A stretch of 64,000 nucleotides of DNA from an uncultured Chitinophagaceae bacterium (GTDB lineage Bacteria > Bacteroidota > Bacteroidia > Chitinophagales > Chitinophagaceae). The notes under the pieces were generated by a model. That model was given only the letters and a program-made list of their open reading frames with translations, was not told where the DNA came from and ran no database searches. The stretch is taken from NCBI GenBank assembly GCA_937873715.1, contig CALMYJ010000036.1:60175-124174 (forward strand). Reading direction: 5' to 3'. Below are positions 50,820 through 60,763 of the stretch, in pieces (positions within the stretch are counted from its first letter, which is position 1; the number at the start of each line of letters is the position of its first letter). The position numbers and the translations under genes are program-made.

Positions 50820-51803
50820 TTAGGGTTTGATATACGGCGCATTAACGGTATCGGGCAGGGGCTGCATCAGGGGGCCGCTTTTATCTTTTTTACCAAAAAC
50901 CGAAATGTTTACATACCGCTTTGGATGAATCCTGAAATCGTCGAGCAGCAGGTTGAGTTTATTGGAGGTGGCATTAAGGTTGTTGTACAGCCTGCTGTCG
51001 TTGAGCAATAAGCCCAGTGTGCCATTACTGCTGTTAATGTTGGCAATGGTGTTTTTCAGTTCTGTAATGGTGTTGTTCATCCCGGTGAGGGTAGATTGCA
51101 GGTCGAGTTTTGCCAGGTTGCCTGTGGCTGTGGCGGCATTATCCATCACAGTACCTAATTGTGCTGTATTTTTTTGCAGGGATGCGGTGAGGTTTTCGGT
51201 ATTGCTTAGTGTTTTTGCGATGGTACTGCTTTGTGCAGCCACCAGTTGCTGTAAGGCATTGGTGGTTACAGCCAGTGAAGCGGTAATATGATTAAGATTT
51301 TGGAGTACTACTTTCAGGTTGTGTTTGGAGCTGGTGTCTAAAATATCGTTTGCCGAACTTAACAACCTGTCGAGGGAAGCAGTGGCACTGGTGATGTTCG
51401 ACATTAGCGGGTCGGGAATATTATTGGTTTTAATAGAGCCACCGTTGGGTATTATTTTGCTGCTTGTGCCCTGTCTTATTTCCACCTGTACCGTACCCAG
51501 CAGCGATTTGGTAATTACGGCATAAGCATCTTCGGTTATATTGATATCATCCTTTATGCCAATGCCTACTTTAATGGTGCGTTTGTCATCATTCCAGCCT
51601 ATGTCCGATACCGTGCCTACCTGCTTGCCGTATAGTACTACAGGGTTGCTGGTGGTGAGCCCCTGTATATCATCGAAGGCAGCAGTGTAGTGGGTGTTTT
51701 TGCCATTAAAACTTTTTCCTTTTAAAAAGTTAAAGCCAAGTATGAGCAGTGCAATGGCTATTGCTGTAAGGGCGCCAACTTTGGTTTCGTTCGAAATGGT
51801 CAT
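50820..51803 (-). CDS. MlaD-family (MCE) phospholipid transport substrate-binding protein
   Basis: The 327-residue protein begins with an N-terminal membrane anchor (MTISNETKVGALTAIAIALLILGFNFLKG) and an MCE domain (about 38-120, HYTAAFDDIQGLTTSNPVVLYGKQVGTVSDIGW). A long coiled-coil-like C-terminal part (about 150-290) may form a channel-like tube. It is probably part of a Mla-type lipid trafficking system; the permease and ATPase are not in the window. Next to the amidase and OstA genes. Confidence 0.9.
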   Translation of the reverse strand: MTISNETKVGALTAIAIALLILGFNFLKGKSFNGKNTHYTAAFDDIQGLTTSNPVVLYGKQVGTVSDIGWNDDKRTIKVGIGIKDDINITEDAYAVITKSLLGTVQVEIRQGTSSKIIPNGGSIKTNNIPDPLMSNITSATASLDRLLSSANDILDTSSKHNLKVVLQNLNHITASLAVTTNALQQLVAAQSSTIAKTLSNTENLTASLQKNTAQLGTVMDNAATATGNLAKLDLQSTLTGMNNTITELKNTIANINSSNGTLGLLLNDSRLYNNLNATSNKLNLLLDDFRIHPKRYVNISVFGKKDKSGPLMQPLPDTVNAPYIKP

Positions 51804-51826
51804 TATATATAGTTGTGTGTGCCGGG

Positions 51827-51834
51827 CAAAAATA
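51827..51834 (-). promoter_or_regulatory. Candidate -7 box (TATTTTTG) for the MlaD-like gene
   Basis: A TAnnTTTG match 23 nt upstream of the MlaD-like start on the minus strand; no clear -33 element. Confidence 0.35.
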
Positions 51835-51913
51835 GGGAATAATTTACCCGTTGTTTGAAACTTAACGCTTTACACAGGTTGATGTTGTTTGAATTGCGGT
51901 GGTGCTGTAGTGG

Positions 51914-52966
51914 CTATTTTTTTGGCGACTGCTTTTTGCCTGTAGCCTCTTCCAGCACTTTGCGTTCTTCGGTACTGATATTTTTATTGCTGTCGTTGCT
52001 GCTGTTACTCCCGCTGGTATTTGTACCAGTGCTTTCAAGGTCATCTTTATAGCGTTTGATAGCCCGGGCAATACATTCAGCCAGTTCCTGCTGGCCTTTT
52101 TCGCTGTTCAGGTATCTTTCATCATCGTAGTTGGTAATAAAGCCTGTTTCGATGAGTACTGCGGGCATATTGGTAGCCTGTAGTACCCATATCCCTACCT
52201 GGCGTTGGTTGATACCCAGTGCTTCACGGCCGGTGGTGCTTACTTCCTCATTCACCAGTTCGGCCAGTTTAATACTTTTTTTCTGGTAGCGGTCGGCATG
52301 TACTTTAGCCATCATTCGGTATTCGGGGGTGCTAAAGTCGATAGAGTTATAGAGGCTGTCTGCATCACCTTCTATTTGTATTTCTTCTTCGTTTTGCATC
52401 AGCGCTTTTATCTTATCACTTGTTTTGTGGGCGGCAAACAACCATACACTGGTGCCGCTGCGCTGGCTTGGCAGTTTGTAGTGCTCGTATACGGGTACAA
52501 CGGTGGAATAGGGGTGGGCAATTTTTTTCTTTTTTTTGCCTTTGCCTTCGTAGGTGTACCGGTACCTGGTTTCTACCCGGGTGCTTATCTGGCGCCTGCC
52601 GGTTTTTAAAGCAACCGCATCTGCATGTATGCATACAAATAAATCGCCTTTATTATCGTTGGCTATTTTAGCTTTTTCCGGTGGCGACTGATAGATATCG
52701 GTGGTACGGGTGGGCACTACTTTTACCTCGGGCAATATTTTTTTTAATTCGGCCACCAGTTTGTTACTGATGGCGAGGGTAATATTTTTTTCGTAAGAGC
52801 GGAGGCCACCTTCATAGCCGCCATGTGCGCCAAAATCTTTGCCGCCGTGGCCTGCATCTACAATAATGGTTTTAACTGATTTTGTTGCCTGGGCATACGT
52901 GTAACTGCCAAAGAAGAAAAAAGCAATTGCCAGGGGTACAATGCATTTTGTTTTCATCATGCTCAA
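51914..52966 (-). CDS. N-acetylmuramoyl-L-alanine amidase (Amidase_3)
   Basis: The 350-residue protein has a Sec signal (MKTKCIVPLAIAFFFFGSYTYAQ after Met4; the true start may be 52957). The catalytic Amidase_3 domain has VDAGHGGKDFGAHGG, SYEKNITLAISNKL, GDLFVCIHADAV, VWLFAAHKTSDK and IETGFITNYDDE, giving the zinc ligands His/Glu/His and the catalytic Glu. It cleaves the amide between MurNAc and L-Ala, needed to split daughter cells. The tail is Ser/Asn/Lys-rich. It is divergent from the LptD-like gene. Confidence 0.93.
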   Translation of the reverse strand: MSMMKTKCIVPLAIAFFFFGSYTYAQATKSVKTIIVDAGHGGKDFGAHGGYEGGLRSYEKNITLAISNKLVAELKKILPEVKVVPTRTTDIYQSPPEKAKIANDNKGDLFVCIHADAVALKTGRRQISTRVETRYRYTYEGKGKKKKKIAHPYSTVVPVYEHYKLPSQRSGTSVWLFAAHKTSDKIKALMQNEEEIQIEGDADSLYNSIDFSTPEYRMMAKVHADRYQKKSIKLAELVNEEVSTTGREALGINQRQVGIWVLQATNMPAVLIETGFITNYDDERYLNSEKGQQELAECIARAIKRYKDDLESTGTNTSGSNSSNDSNKNISTEERKVLEEATGKKQSPKK

Positions 52967-53030
52967 ACAGGTTTACCGGGGGTTAGTAATTATAAGGAAT
53001 CCTTCACAATCTATTATGTATAAATACCTT

Positions 53031-53038
53031 TACTTTTG
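53031..53038 (+). promoter_or_regulatory. Candidate -7 box (TACTTTTG) for the LptD-like gene
   Basis: A TAnnTTTG match 11 nt before the ATG at 53050, in the short divergent gap with the amidase gene. Confidence 0.5.
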
Positions 53039-53049
53039 TTGCAACTGCA

Positions 53050-55788
53050 ATGAAGAACTGTTACAAAGGTAAGGCAAATTACATATCGGCTTTTGTTGCC
53101 ATGCTCCTTCTATCAGTATTAACGGCCTTTTCAGCGTTTTCGTTACCCGGTTTCAAAAATATTTACAAACCATTAACTGCAGATACGATTCCGGCTGTTG
53201 ACACAGGTACTGTTACAGATGGATATGTAAGAGATACAACCAGCCCTGTGCTTGCGGATACGCTGCCCGGGGCATCAACTGTATCCCGGCAAGACAGCCT
53301 TGATGTAAAAATGTCGAAAGATTCGCTGGATGCTCCCGTTACCTACAAGGCTACCGATTCGATGGTGCTGGATGTGCCTGCCAAAAGGATAATATTATAT
53401 GGCAAAGAATCCCGTACAAAATACCAGGATAATGAACTTACTGCTCCACAAATTATTTACGACCAGCAGGGCAATACTGTTTCGGCCTTTTTTTTAAAAG
53501 ACAGCACAGGCAGGGTACTGGCTTCGCCATCCTTCCGGCAGGGCGAACTGCACACCGTAAGCGACAGTATCCGCTTTAATATGAAAAGCGGCAAAGGGCT
53601 TACAAAAGGCACCTATACCCAGCAGGGTGAAATGTATGTATATGGTGAGCGGATTAAAAAAATAGATTCTACCTCGTTTTACTCTTACCGGTCTCGCTTC
53701 ACCACCTGCAACCTCGATACACCGCATTTTGCTTTTGTGAGTAAAAAAATAAAATTCATCAATCAGAAGTTTGCTGTTACCGGGCCGGTTCACCCCGAGT
53801 TCGAGGGCGTACCCTTGCCCGTGTACCTGCCTTTTGGTATTTACCCGATGTACTCGGGCAGGCATTCGGGTTTGATAGCGCCTAATTTTACCGCCAGCTC
53901 ACAGTTTGGTATTGGGATGGAGCGGCTGGGTTACTATAAAGTAATTAATGATAATTGGGATGTAACCGTATTTGGCACTTTGTATTCTTATGGCGGCTGG
54001 ATGTTTAATGCCAGCCCACGCTACTATAAGCGTTACCGTTACCAGGGCAATTTTTCGATAGATGTACAGCGTACTAAATTTAATTTTAGCGGCGACCCCG
54101 ATTTTGCCACTACTCAAACGTTTAATATCCGTTGGACGCATACCGCCGATGCTAAATCGAGGCCGGGGGTTACCTTCAGCGCTAATGTAAATGCCGGCAG
54201 CAGTAAGTTCAACCAAAACCTGCAAACCAATGCGGCAAGAAACTTCAACAATATTTTTGGCTCTACAGTTAGTTATGCCCGGGTGTGGAAGGATAAGCCC
54301 TATAATCTTTCCTTATCTGCCAATCACTCCCAAAATACCAACCTGAACCAGATTAGTGTAACCCTCCCCAACCTGGGCTTTAACCTGAATACGATTTACC
54401 CTTTCCGCCGCAAAGAAATGGTAGGCGCTGCCAAATGGTACGAAAATGTGGGGGTGGCGCTTAATACCATCGCCAGCAGTAATACCATATTTTACGACGA
54501 TACAGATGATACCACCAAAAACAGGGGGCCAATACTGCAGCAAATTAGTAATAACTGGCGTTGGGGAGCTACACACAATGTCCCCATTACTTTATCGCTG
54601 CCACCATTAGGGCCTTTGCAGGTGGCACCGGGGGTATCTTACTCAGAGCGTTGGTACCAGCAAAAAACAATCCTGACCTGGGATACGGCCAGCAAAAAAA
54701 TTGATACCAGCATCAGTAAGGGCTTGTATACTGCCCGTGAAATGTCGTTTAGCCTGGGCGCCAGCACCCGTATTTTTGGCATGTTTGGTTTTGGTAAAAA
54801 TTCAAAAGTGCAGGCCATCCGCCATGAAATAAGGCCGCAGGTAGGCATCAGTTACAAGCCGGATATGAACGGAAAGTTTTATCGTACAGTGCAGGCCGAT
54901 ACATCTGGCAGAACGGTTCCCTACAATATCTATCAAAATAACAATGCCGGTGCTTATGGGCCCGGGCGCTTTGGCGGCTTAAGCTTTAGTGTGGATAATA
55001 ACCTGCAAATGAAAGTGAGGAATAAAAATGATACCGCTGCCGATGCCATGAAAAAAATTACTTTGATTGACGGCTTTAGCATCGGCGGCAGTTATAATTT
55101 TTTGATAGACTCTTTCCAGTTTTCGCCACTTACCATTAGTGCCCGAAGTAACCTGTTCAACAAAATAAACCTTACTGCCAGTGCATCTTCCAACCTGTAC
55201 CAGGTGGATACAAATGGCTTGCCGGTAAACCGGCTGATATGGAAAGACAAACCCTTTTCGCTGGGCAGGCTATCGGGCGGCAGCGTTACCCTCTCTACCA
55301 GTTTTACGGGCGGCGACGGGCAGAAAAAAAGTACCGGCAGTAGCAACGGCAGGGTCATTAATCCATTAACAGGCATGGCCGAAACGGATTATGAAGCCGA
55401 AGCCGCCTATATGCGTAATAATCCTGCTGAGTTTACCGATTTTAGTATACCCTGGTCGGTAAACCTGGGTTATTCCTTACGATTCAACAAAACCTTTGTG
55501 CGAACGCTCAAGAAGTTTCAAACCACTTTTAACTCCGATCTTACCTTTAGCGGTACCCTCGGCCTTACCAAACAATGGCAGGTAGGGGTGAATGGCACTT
55601 ACAATGTTTCAACCGGCGAAATTGGCTATGTAACCATGACGATAGCCCGTGAAATGCACTGCTGGCAAATGGCCATCAGCCTTGCTCCCATTGGGCGGAG
55701 CCGGTATTTTACCATCACCATCAGCCCTAAATCGGGCTTATTAAGAGATTTGAGGGTAAACAGGTCGAGGTATTTTTATGATTTGTAA
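53050..55788 (+). CDS. lptD: LPS-assembly protein LptD-like
   Basis: The 912-residue protein has an N-terminal signal or anchor (about 12-34), an OstA-like domain with DNELTAPQIIYDQQGNTVSAFFLKDSTGRVLASPSFRQ near residues 115-165, CYS-containing FTTCNLDTPHFAFVSKKIKF and a long beta-barrel to the C terminus. It should form the outer-membrane port for LPS in complex with LptE. In Bacteroidota this is often annotated as putative LPS-assembly protein LptD. It is divergent from the amidase gene; OstA-like and MlaD-like genes follow that unit. Confidence 0.85.
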   Translation: MKNCYKGKANYISAFVAMLLLSVLTAFSAFSLPGFKNIYKPLTADTIPAVDTGTVTDGYVRDTTSPVLADTLPGASTVSRQDSLDVKMSKDSLDAPVTYKATDSMVLDVPAKRIILYGKESRTKYQDNELTAPQIIYDQQGNTVSAFFLKDSTGRVLASPSFRQGELHTVSDSIRFNMKSGKGLTKGTYTQQGEMYVYGERIKKIDSTSFYSYRSRFTTCNLDTPHFAFVSKKIKFINQKFAVTGPVHPEFEGVPLPVYLPFGIYPMYSGRHSGLIAPNFTASSQFGIGMERLGYYKVINDNWDVTVFGTLYSYGGWMFNASPRYYKRYRYQGNFSIDVQRTKFNFSGDPDFATTQTFNIRWTHTADAKSRPGVTFSANVNAGSSKFNQNLQTNAARNFNNIFGSTVSYARVWKDKPYNLSLSANHSQNTNLNQISVTLPNLGFNLNTIYPFRRKEMVGAAKWYENVGVALNTIASSNTIFYDDTDDTTKNRGPILQQISNNWRWGATHNVPITLSLPPLGPLQVAPGVSYSERWYQQKTILTWDTASKKIDTSISKGLYTAREMSFSLGASTRIFGMFGFGKNSKVQAIRHEIRPQVGISYKPDMNGKFYRTVQADTSGRTVPYNIYQNNNAGAYGPGRFGGLSFSVDNNLQMKVRNKNDTAADAMKKITLIDGFSIGGSYNFLIDSFQFSPLTISARSNLFNKINLTASASSNLYQVDTNGLPVNRLIWKDKPFSLGRLSGGSVTLSTSFTGGDGQKKSTGSSNGRVINPLTGMAETDYEAEAAYMRNNPAEFTDFSIPWSVNLGYSLRFNKTFVRTLKKFQTTFNSDLTFSGTLGLTKQWQVGVNGTYNVSTGEIGYVTMTIAREMHCWQMAISLAPIGRSRYFTITISPKSGLLRDLRVNRSRYFYDL

Positions 55789-55944
55789 AATAAGGTGCGC
55801 CCATCTTTTTAATTTGTTCAATTTTTTATTCCGCAATCGTTTTTCTTTCTGAAGTTGTGCATAACTGCCTAAATAAAAACAAGCTACCCTGCCATTTTGT
55901 GGTATTTTTTTAAGAATTTTGCACTCCGATTTAAATTAATCAAA

Positions 55945-57351
55945 ATGAGTACTACAGCCACAACATTATTCGACAAAGTATGGGATGCACACGTGGTGCG
56001 GAAAATACAGGATGGCCCGGATGTGTTTTTTATCGACCGTCATTTTATTCATGAAGTTACCAGCCCCGTAGCATTCCTTGGTTTGGAAGGACGTGGGCTT
56101 AGCGTAATGTTTCCCGACAAAACTTTTGCAACAGCCGACCATAATACCCCCACTATTAACCAGCACCTGCCGGTAAAAGACCCACTCTCGGCCAACCAGT
56201 TAAAAGCGCTGGAACAAAATGCGGCCAAATACGGTATTTCTCACTGGGGCCTTGGCAATCCTAAAAATGGTATTGTGCATGTGGTAGGGCCTGAAAATGG
56301 CATTACACTGCCCGGGATGACGATAGTGTGCGGCGACTCTCACACTTCTACCCATGGTGCCTTTGGTGCTATTGCTTTTGGTATTGGTACTTCAGAAGTG
56401 GAGATGGTGCTTTCCTCTCAATGCATCATGCAGCCTAAGCCCCAAAAAATGCGTATAGTGGTAAACGGTACTTTGAACAAAGGGGTGCTGCCCAAAGATG
56501 TGGTGCTTTACATCATTTCAAAATTAACAGCCGCAGGCGCTACCGGTTACTTTGTGGAATATGCCGGCGATGTGTTTGAAAACATGAGCATGGAAGGCCG
56601 TATGACGGTATGTAATATGAGTATTGAAATGGGCGCCCGTGGCGGTATGATTGCCCCGGACGAAACCACATTTAACTACATTAAAGGAAAAGACAAAGCG
56701 CCCAAAGGCGATATGTGGGATAAATGCCTGGCATACTGGAAAACCTTGAAAACAGATGAAGGCGCCACATTCGATAAAGAATATATGTATGATGCCGCCG
56801 ATATTGAACCCATGATTACATACGGTACCAACCCTGGCATGGGTATCGGTATTACACAGGCCATACCCACTGCCGACCAGGTTGATTCCGGCAAAGCCAC
56901 TTACGAAAAAGCACTGGGCTATATGGGCTTCCATGAGGCCGAGCCTATGCTGGGTAAAAAAATTGATTATGTATTCATCGGCAGTTGCACCAATGGCCGT
57001 ATTGAAGATTTCAGGGCTTTTGCTTCCATTGTAAAGGGCCGTAAAAAAGCGGATAATGTTACGGCATGGATTGTGCCCGGTTCGCATGTAGTAGAGCAGC
57101 AAATTAAAGACGAAGGCATACTGGATATTTTAACCGAAGCCGGGTTTGAACTGCGCCAGCCCGGTTGCTCGGCCTGCCTGGCTATGAACGATGATAAAAT
57201 ACCGGCCGGTAAATATGCTGTGAGCACCAGCAACCGCAATTTTGAAGGCAGGCAGGGGCCCGGCGCAAGAACATTGCTGGCCAGTCCGCTGGTAGCAGCC
57301 GCCGCTGCAGTAACAGGCGTGGTAACCGACCCAAGAGAGTTGATCAGCTAA
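55945..57351 (+). CDS. leuC: 3-Isopropylmalate dehydratase large subunit
   Basis: The start at 55945 (MSTTATTLFDKVWDAHVV; 468 residues) is preferred over an ATG 48 bp upstream, since TLFDKVWDAHVV is the typical LeuC N terminus. Diagnostic segments are TPTINQHLPV-like, TIVCGDSHTSTHGAFG, FIGSCTNGRIEDFR (cluster Cys), PGCSACLAMN (cluster Cys pair) and SNRNFEGRQGPGA. It isomerises 2- to 3-isopropylmalate with LeuD. leuD starts 41 bp later. Confidence 0.97.
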   Translation: MSTTATTLFDKVWDAHVVRKIQDGPDVFFIDRHFIHEVTSPVAFLGLEGRGLSVMFPDKTFATADHNTPTINQHLPVKDPLSANQLKALEQNAAKYGISHWGLGNPKNGIVHVVGPENGITLPGMTIVCGDSHTSTHGAFGAIAFGIGTSEVEMVLSSQCIMQPKPQKMRIVVNGTLNKGVLPKDVVLYIISKLTAAGATGYFVEYAGDVFENMSMEGRMTVCNMSIEMGARGGMIAPDETTFNYIKGKDKAPKGDMWDKCLAYWKTLKTDEGATFDKEYMYDAADIEPMITYGTNPGMGIGITQAIPTADQVDSGKATYEKALGYMGFHEAEPMLGKKIDYVFIGSCTNGRIEDFRAFASIVKGRKKADNVTAWIVPGSHVVEQQIKDEGILDILTEAGFELRQPGCSACLAMNDDKIPAGKYAVSTSNRNFEGRQGPGARTLLASPLVAAAAAVTGVVTDPRELIS

Positions 57352-57392
57352 ATCAGCTTTAAACATTAAACTTTTAAACTTTACAATTACAA

Positions 57393-57989
57393 ATGGCTTA
57401 CGATAAATTCACCGTTTTAAAAAGTACTGCAGTTCCTTTACCCATCGAAAATGTGGATACCGACCAGATTATTCCGGCCCGGTTTTTAAAAGCTACAGAA
57501 CGTAAAGGTTTTGGTGATAATTTGTTCAGGGACTGGCGGTACAACAACGATGATACTCCCAAGCAGGATTTTGTATTGAATAATCCTATTTACTCCGGTA
57601 AAATACTGGTAGCCGGCAAAAACTTTGGCAGCGGCAGCAGCCGGGAGCATGCGGCATGGGCTATTTACGATTATGGTTTTCGTTGTGTGGTATCCAGTTT
57701 TTTTGCAGATATTTTTAAAAACAACTCTATTAATATAGGTATCCTGCCCGTAACCGTTAGTGCCGGTTTTTTAGATAAAATCTTTAAAGCCATTGAGGCC
57801 GATCCCAAAGCCGAATTAGAAGTAAACCTTCCCGAACAAACTATTACTATACTGCCTACCGGTGAACAGGAGTCGTTTGATATCAACGGTTACAAAAAGC
57901 ATAACCTTACAAACGGCTTTGATGATATCGATTACCTGCAGGCCATGAAGCAGGAGATAGGCGCTTTTGCCAGCAACCGGTTGTACTAA
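57393..57989 (+). CDS. leuD: 3-Isopropylmalate dehydratase small subunit
   Basis: The 198-residue protein has STAVPLPIENVDTDQIIPARFLK, AGKNFGSGSSREHAAWAIYDYGFR and a long swivel domain, as in LeuD. Length is standard. It is the second gene of the leu operon. Confidence 0.97.
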   Translation: MAYDKFTVLKSTAVPLPIENVDTDQIIPARFLKATERKGFGDNLFRDWRYNNDDTPKQDFVLNNPIYSGKILVAGKNFGSGSSREHAAWAIYDYGFRCVVSSFFADIFKNNSINIGILPVTVSAGFLDKIFKAIEADPKAELEVNLPEQTITILPTGEQESFDINGYKKHNLTNGFDDIDYLQAMKQEIGAFASNRLY

Positions 57990-58023
57990 AGCAGCTCAAA
58001 TTTTTTACTGAACCAAGTGCATT

Positions 58024-59544
58024 ATGCCCCAGCAGCGATTTATTGAGATAATGGATACCACCCTGAGGGATGGTGAGCAAACCAGTGGCGTATCTTTTTC
58101 GGCAACCGAAAAACTAACCATTGCACAATTGTTGTTAACCGAAGTAAAAGTAGACCGCATCGAAATTGCTTCTGCCCGGGTATCCGAAGGAGAGTTTGAT
58201 GCTGTAAAAAAAATTACCAAATGGGCAAAAGCCAACGGAATGCTCAGCAGGGTGGAAGTACTTACTTTTGTTGATGGCGATGTATCGATACAGTGGATGA
58301 TGGAAGCCGGCGCCAAAGTAATGAACCTGCTTACCAAAGGCTCGCTGAATCACCTTACGCACCAGTTAAAGAAAAAGCCTGAAGAACATTTTGCCGATAT
58401 AGCTGCTGTAATTGCCTTAGCCCAAAAAAAGAGCATAGGCGTTAACGTATATCTTGAAGACTGGAGCAACGGTATGCGTCATTCAAGGGATTACGTGTTT
58501 CAATACCTTGATTTTTTAACTAAGCAGCCTGTAAAACGTATCATGCTGCCCGATACACTGGGGATTTTAACACCGCATGAAGTGTACGACTTTGTAAGCC
58601 AGATAGTGCAGCGTTATCCCGGTACACATTTCGATTTTCACGGGCATAATGATTACGACCTGGGTACTGCCAATGTATTTGAAGCGGTAAAAGCAGGTGC
58701 ACATGGCCTGCACCTAACGGTAAACGGTATGGGCGAAAGAGCAGGTAATGCCCCGCTGGCCAGCGCCGTAGCTGTGCTGCATGATTTTATGCCCGAAGTA
58801 AAAATGAATGTGGCCGAAAAATCATTATACACCGTAAGCAAAATCGTTGAAAATTTTTCGGGTATACGCATACCGGCCAATAAGCCCGTAGTAGGCGAAA
58901 ATGTATTTACACAAACAGCAGGCATACATGCCGATGGGGATAAAAAAAATAAACTCTACTTCAGCGACCTGATGCCCGAGCGCTTTGGCCAGCAGCGTAA
59001 ATATGCCCTGGGCAAAACAAGTGGTAAAGCCAATATCGAAAATAACCTGCAGCAATTGGGCATACACTTATCCGATGCCGACCTTAAAAGGGTTACACAG
59101 CGTATCATTGAGTTAGGCGACCGTAAAGAAATGGTAACACAGGCCGACCTGCCCTACATCATTTCCGACATACTGGATACAAAAGCCAATGCAGAAACCG
59201 TGAAGATTGAAGACTATGTGCTCACTCATTCAAAAAACCTGAATCCATCGGCTACACTAAAAATAACAATAGACGGTGCTTTGTACGAAGAGCATGCACA
59301 GGGCGACGGGCAGTACGATGCTTTTATGAACGCTTTGAAAAAAGTGTATAAAAAACAAAAGAAGGAATTGGCCATACTAACGGACTATACTGTACGCATT
59401 CCGCCAGGGGGTAAAACGGATGCCCTTTGCGAAACCGTAATCACCTGGAAGTATAATCACAAAGAATTTAAAACAAGGGGACTGGACAGCGACCAGACAG
59501 TATCGGCTATAAAAGCCACGCAAAAGATGTTGAACATGATTTAG
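58024..59544 (+). CDS. 2-Isopropylmalate synthase / citramalate synthase family protein
   Basis: The 506-residue TIM-barrel has IMDTTLRDGEQTSGVSF (metal Asp), FDFHGHNDYDLGTANVFEAVKAG (His-x-His), NGMGERAGNAPL and a C-terminal allosteric LeuA dimer domain (about 390-506). It condenses acetyl-CoA with a 2-keto acid. Placed between leuD and leuB and with no other leuA in view, it should make 2-isopropylmalate; citramalate synthase activity is the alternative. Confidence 0.85.
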   Translation: MPQQRFIEIMDTTLRDGEQTSGVSFSATEKLTIAQLLLTEVKVDRIEIASARVSEGEFDAVKKITKWAKANGMLSRVEVLTFVDGDVSIQWMMEAGAKVMNLLTKGSLNHLTHQLKKKPEEHFADIAAVIALAQKKSIGVNVYLEDWSNGMRHSRDYVFQYLDFLTKQPVKRIMLPDTLGILTPHEVYDFVSQIVQRYPGTHFDFHGHNDYDLGTANVFEAVKAGAHGLHLTVNGMGERAGNAPLASAVAVLHDFMPEVKMNVAEKSLYTVSKIVENFSGIRIPANKPVVGENVFTQTAGIHADGDKKNKLYFSDLMPERFGQQRKYALGKTSGKANIENNLQQLGIHLSDADLKRVTQRIIELGDRKEMVTQADLPYIISDILDTKANAETVKIEDYVLTHSKNLNPSATLKITIDGALYEEHAQGDGQYDAFMNALKKVYKKQKKELAILTDYTVRIPPGGKTDALCETVITWKYNHKEFKTRGLDSDQTVSAIKATQKMLNMI

Positions 59545-59659
59545 CTGATTCCGTTGTTATCCCATACTATGCAACAATTATCTTCCTATAATAAAAACAA
59601 AACAGCGCTTTTAAAAACCAGTACGTATTAAATTCCGGTTTAAGTGCGAAGTATTAACA

Positions 59660-60733
59660 ATGGCTACAAAACACATCTTAATTGTTCCCGGTGATGGGAT
59701 AGGGCAGGAAGTAACTGCAGTAGGTAAAAAAGTATTAGACCGTATTGCTGAAAAATTCAACCACAGCTTTACTTATGATGAAGCGCTGATTGGCCACGTG
59801 GCCATTGAAGCTACAGGCAGCCCGCTGCCGGATGAATCGCTTGAAAAAATGCGTACATCCGATGCCGTGCTATTTGGTGCTGTGGGACATCCTAAATATG
59901 ATAACGACCCATCGGCCAAAGTAAGGCCGGAGCAGGGGCTACTTAAAATGCGTAAAGAACTTGGCCTGTATGCCAACCTGCGCCCCATCAAATTATTTGA
60001 TGAACTGCTGGGTGCTTCCAGCATTAAGCCCGAAATATTAAAGGGAGCCGACATTTTATTTTTCCGTGAGCTCACCGGCGATATTTATTTTGGCGAAAAA
60101 GGCCGTAAAAACAATGGTGATACCGCTTACGATATTGCCGAGTACAGCCGCTTTGAAGTGGAGCGTATTGCCCGTAAAGCATTTGATGCTGCCCGTACCC
60201 GCCGCAAAAAATTATGCTCGGTAGATAAAGCCAATGTAATTGAAACCTCGAGGCTGTGGCGTGAAGTGATACAAAAAATTGCTGCCGAATATCCTGATGT
60301 GGAAGTGGAGCACCAGTTTGTAGACGCTACGGCCATGTTGCTGATAAAAGATCCACGCCGCTTTGATGTGGTGGTTACCGCCAATTTATTTGGTGATATC
60401 CTTACCGATGAAGCCTCGCAGATTGCAGGCTCAATGGGTATGCTGGCAAGCGCCTCTATTGGCGATGGTACCGGTGTGTACGAGCCCATACACGGTTCTG
60501 CACACGATATAACGGGCAAGGGTGTAGCCAATCCGCTGGCTTCCATATTATCTGCTGCACTGCTGCTGGATATTTCATTTGGCATGAAGGCCGAATCAGA
60601 GGCTGTAATCAATGCTGTAGATGCAGTGCTTAAAGCCGGCTACCGCACCAGGGATATTGCCGATGCCGCAACCCCTGCAGATAAAATTTTAGGTACGGAT
60701 GCCATTGGCGCTGAAGTGTTGAAGCATATTTAG
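59660..60733 (+). CDS. leuB: 3-Isopropylmalate dehydrogenase
   Basis: The 357-residue protein has IVPGDGIGQEV, LFGAVGHPKYDND, LGLYANLRPIKLF, FFRELTGDIYFGEKGR, VVTANLFGDILTDEAS and YEPIHGSAHDI, diagnostic of LeuB. It oxidises 3-isopropylmalate to 2-oxoisocaproate. It ends the operon before a terminator. Confidence 0.97.
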   Translation: MATKHILIVPGDGIGQEVTAVGKKVLDRIAEKFNHSFTYDEALIGHVAIEATGSPLPDESLEKMRTSDAVLFGAVGHPKYDNDPSAKVRPEQGLLKMRKELGLYANLRPIKLFDELLGASSIKPEILKGADILFFRELTGDIYFGEKGRKNNGDTAYDIAEYSRFEVERIARKAFDAARTRRKKLCSVDKANVIETSRLWREVIQKIAAEYPDVEVEHQFVDATAMLLIKDPRRFDVVVTANLFGDILTDEASQIAGSMGMLASASIGDGTGVYEPIHGSAHDITGKGVANPLASILSAALLLDISFGMKAESEAVINAVDAVLKAGYRTRDIADAATPADKILGTDAIGAEVLKHI

Positions 60734-60763
60734 CACCGGTACAATACCGTTTTAAATAATCAC

